Assembly: GCA_902461995.1 (NCBI GenBank)
Contig: CABQAA010000065.1
Coordinates: forward strand, 1 to 8,979
DNA length: 8,979 bases
Direction of reading: 5' to 3'
Source: an uncultured Oscillospiraceae bacterium
GTDB taxonomy: Bacteria > Bacillota > Clostridia > Oscillospirales > Acutalibacteraceae
In this document: piece by piece, positions 7,015 through 8,979 of the stretch
Layout: each line of letters opens with the position of its first letter
How positions within the stretch are numbered: position 1 is the stretch's first letter
The notes under the pieces: generated by a model
What the model was told of the DNA's origin: nothing
Databases searched by the model: none
The model's input: only the letters and a program-made list of their open reading frames with translations
Made by a program: the position numbers and the translations under genes

Positions 7015-7020
7015 AAAGGA
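7015..7020 (+). promoter_or_regulatory. Ribosome binding site AAAGGA selecting the 7029 start of the GH78 gene
   Basis: Three in-frame ATGs occur at 7008, 7020 and 7029. AAAGGA ends eight bases before 7029, which is normal spacing. It overlaps the ATG at 7020 and lies downstream of that at 7008, whose own upstream bases (GATTTCCCGCCTC) hold no ribosome binding site. Confidence 0.65.
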
Positions 7021-7028
7021 TGGGCCCC

Positions 7029-8979
7029 ATGAACGAACACCTGATAAAAACCGCGCAGTGGATAAGCTCTCGCCACAACGTAGACCGGGCGGTCATGCCT
7101 TTTTTTCGCTACTTTCCCGTGGCGGACGACGTGCGGCGGGCGACTCTGCATATCACCTCCATGGGGCTGTACAAGGTCATGATCAATATCCGGCCGGTGA
7201 CTGAGACGCTACTCAATCCCGGTTGGACACAGTACAAAAAACGTCTGCAAGTGCAGACCTACGACGTCACCAATCTGCTGCTTCCAAATGTACCTGACAA
7301 CCTCATCCAGGTCTATCTGGCCGCCGGCTGGTTTTCCTGGATGGCACCCAGCGCCCATTATCCGGGGCCCTATGCCCTGCTGGCCGCCCTGGAAATTGAG
7401 TATTACGACGGCACGGTCCAGACCCTGTGCACCGATAACCAGTGGGATATCTCCTTCTGCGAAATCGTCTCCAGCGATATTTTCAAAGGTGAAACAGTGG
7501 ACTATCGGCAGAGGAACCAGGCGGATCGTATCTCCTTTCCCGTCACCCTCCGCAATATCCGCAAGGACATCCTTGTTTCCCAGGAAGCCGCACCCGTCTG
7601 TGAACAGGAAAAACTGGCTCCTGTCCGATATTTTGTCACGCCAAAGGGCGAACGCGTGCTGGATTTCGGACAGAACCTAACCGGCTATGTCCGTATCCGG
7701 GCCAAGGGCAAGCCTGGGGACAAAATCCGCATCACCCATGCGGAAGTTTTGGACAAGGCGGGAAACTTCTACACGGGCAACCTGCAAGGCACCCGCCAGC
7801 AGGCCACCTATTTTTTGTCGGGGGAAAACGTCTGCCAGCCCTCCTTCTCCTTCATGAATTTCCGTTATATTCGCCTAGACGAGTATTATACCCAGGAAGT
7901 GCATCCCGAGGATTTCACCGCTGTGGCCGTGTATTCCGCACTCAAACGCACCGGCTGGTTCCGTTGCGGCATCGATAAGGTCAATCGCCTGTATGAGAAC
8001 ATCCTCTGGTCCCAGCGGAGCAATTTTCTCGACGTACCCACCGCTTCTCCCCAGCGGGAAAAGTGCTGCGGCCGGACGGGAGAAGCCCAGCTTTTCTGCC
8101 GTACGGCCATGTACAACTACGACTGCCGGACCTTTTACCGTAAGTGGTTGCGGGACTTGGCGGCGGATCAGCTGGATAGCGGGAGCGTATCCCATCAGGT
8201 TCCCAATGTCCTGGAACAGAATGACGCCGGGGCCGCAGGCTGGGGTGACGCCGCCGTTATCCTGCCCTGGCATTGCTACCTGATGTACGGCGATCCCACC
8301 GTCCTGCAGGAACAGTACCACAGCATGAGCGAATGGCTCCGCTACATCGGCGACTGCTGCGGCGAAGGGCACTATATCTGGGAAAACGGTTGCCGGTTCG
8401 GAGACTGGCTTGCCCCGGATGCTGCAGAAGGCGGCCATAAGGAGGCTACCGACGGAGCGTTGGTGGCCTCTGCGTACTACGCCTATTCCGCCGCCTTGAT
8501 GGCCAAAACCGCCATGGTGCTGCATCGCGATGCGGACGCACGCCGCTATCGGGAGCTGTACGCGCAGATCCGGGAGGCATATCTGCAGCGTTTTCTGCCT
8601 AACGGTGCCCTTCTCTGCGATACCCAGACCGCCCACATCCTGACACTCTATATGGGCCTGTATGAGACGTCCGCTCCTCTCGTGAACCGTCTGGCGGCAC
8701 TGATTGAAGAACGGAGTGGAGCGCTGACCACCGGAGCAATCGGCGCCGCCTATGCCCTCCATGTCCTGTCCGATTTTGGCCGGGAGGAAATGGCATATTC
8801 CCTTCTTCTGCGGGAAACCTATCCTTCTTGGCTGTATACAGTAAACCACGGCGCCACCACCCTGTGGGAGCGCTGGGACGGCATCCGGCCTGACGGCTCT
8901 TTTGAGGACGATCGCGGCAGCTCGTTCAACCATGTGGCTTTCGGAGCCGTTGGGGACTGGCTGTATGGGGACGTGGCGG
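7029..8979 (+). CDS. GH78-type alpha-L-rhamnosidase, cytoplasmic, 3' truncated by the window edge
   Basis: The frame stays open to the window end, giving 650 residues; GH78 proteins are usually 750-950, so the C-terminal beta-sandwich lies outside. The family removes terminal alpha-L-rhamnose from oligosaccharides or glycosides. There is no signal peptide. Residues 30-180 match the N-terminal carbohydrate-binding beta-domain (MGLYKVMIN, NPGWTQYKKR, QTYDVTNLL, AAGWF). About 195-300 is the second beta-domain (LDFGQNLTGYVRI, ITHAEVLD, FMNFRYIRL). About 305-650 is the alpha6/alpha6-barrel with DVPTASPQRE (335-344), GWGDAAVILPW (404-414), GDWL (458-461), LWERWDG (612-618; Glu614 is the likely base) and FNHVAFGAVGDWLY (633-646). 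The motif after PQRE reads KCCGRTGEAQ, where the family typically has a GWTGDAQ ending, so the acid-side active site is unusual. It follows paralogue 3 by 32 bases and is probably in the same operon. Family assignment is confident; activity is less so. Confidence 0.9.
   Translation, partial: MNEHLIKTAQWISSRHNVDRAVMPFFRYFPVADDVRRATLHITSMGLYKVMINIRPVTETLLNPGWTQYKKRLQVQTYDVTNLLLPNVPDNLIQVYLAAGWFSWMAPSAHYPGPYALLAALEIEYYDGTVQTLCTDNQWDISFCEIVSSDIFKGETVDYRQRNQADRISFPVTLRNIRKDILVSQEAAPVCEQEKLAPVRYFVTPKGERVLDFGQNLTGYVRIRAKGKPGDKIRITHAEVLDKAGNFYTGNLQGTRQQATYFLSGENVCQPSFSFMNFRYIRLDEYYTQEVHPEDFTAVAVYSALKRTGWFRCGIDKVNRLYENILWSQRSNFLDVPTASPQREKCCGRTGEAQLFCRTAMYNYDCRTFYRKWLRDLAADQLDSGSVSHQVPNVLEQNDAGAAGWGDAAVILPWHCYLMYGDPTVLQEQYHSMSEWLRYIGDCCGEGHYIWENGCRFGDWLAPDAAEGGHKEATDGALVASAYYAYSAALMAKTAMVLHRDADARRYRELYAQIREAYLQRFLPNGALLCDTQTAHILTLYMGLYETSAPLVNRLAALIEERSGALTTGAIGAAYALHVLSDFGREEMAYSLLLRETYPSWLYTVNHGATTLWERWDGIRPDGSFEDDRGSSFNHVAFGAVGDWLYGDVA

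Noticed and set aside
7288..7680. + strand open frame of 130 codons in another frame of the GH78 gene
   Set aside because: It is a shadow. The GH78 reading from 7029 is continuous, carries the expected family motifs, and simply runs off the window end.
1..8979. Search for tRNA, rRNA, CRISPR, transposase or attachment-site signals
   Set aside because: No short regularly spaced repeats, transposase motifs or tRNA-like cloverleaf were seen by eye. The repeats present are explained by gene duplication.

Overview
The window looks like a carbohydrate-utilisation locus from a moderately GC-rich Gram-positive anaerobe, probably of the Clostridia (gut or rumen Lachnospiraceae/Oscillospiraceae type). 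This rests on the strong AGGAGG-type ribosome binding sites, lipobox-type lipoprotein signals, an ABC-type sugar-binding protein, and the absence of anything like a SusC/SusD system. The assignment is inferred from style, not from a marker gene. All genes lie on the + strand and read left to right.

Layout. Positions 1-669 hold the C-terminal part of an extracellular sugar-binding protein of an ABC transporter, cut by the window edge and apparently carrying a one-base frameshift near 90-92. A 225-base gap (670-894) contains a long near-perfect inverted repeat (703-745) and a second hairpin with a weak pyrimidine tail (822-859). Three tandem paralogous genes follow (895-2970, 2998-5064, 5089-6996), each about 635-690 residues. 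Each encodes an Ig-like N-terminal domain, a ConA/LamG-like jellyroll, and a right-handed beta-helix of the GH28/GH49 type. The first two are lipoproteins and the third has no export signal. The last gene, from 7029 past the right edge, encodes a GH78-type alpha-L-rhamnosidase, also without a signal peptide.

How they could work together (inference). The two lipoprotein beta-helix enzymes would cut or bind a plant-type polysaccharide at the cell surface. The ABC transporter whose binding protein lies upstream would import the oligosaccharides. The cytoplasmic beta-helix paralogue and the GH78 enzyme would finish the job inside. A rhamnose-containing glycan such as a pectic rhamnogalacturonan is the simplest guess, but nothing in the sequence proves the substrate.

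The most striking observation is the architecture shared by all three paralogues. The jellyroll sits inside the motif that normally opens the beta-helix. Its segments are also in permuted order: the strand that usually ends a LamG domain (G-x-I-R-D-V-R-x-Y) comes first, and the rest follows. It therefore looks like a circularly permuted jellyroll nested in a glycosidase. Also notable are the rebuilt catalytic motif of the GH78 protein and the split of the paralogues between cell surface and cytoplasm.
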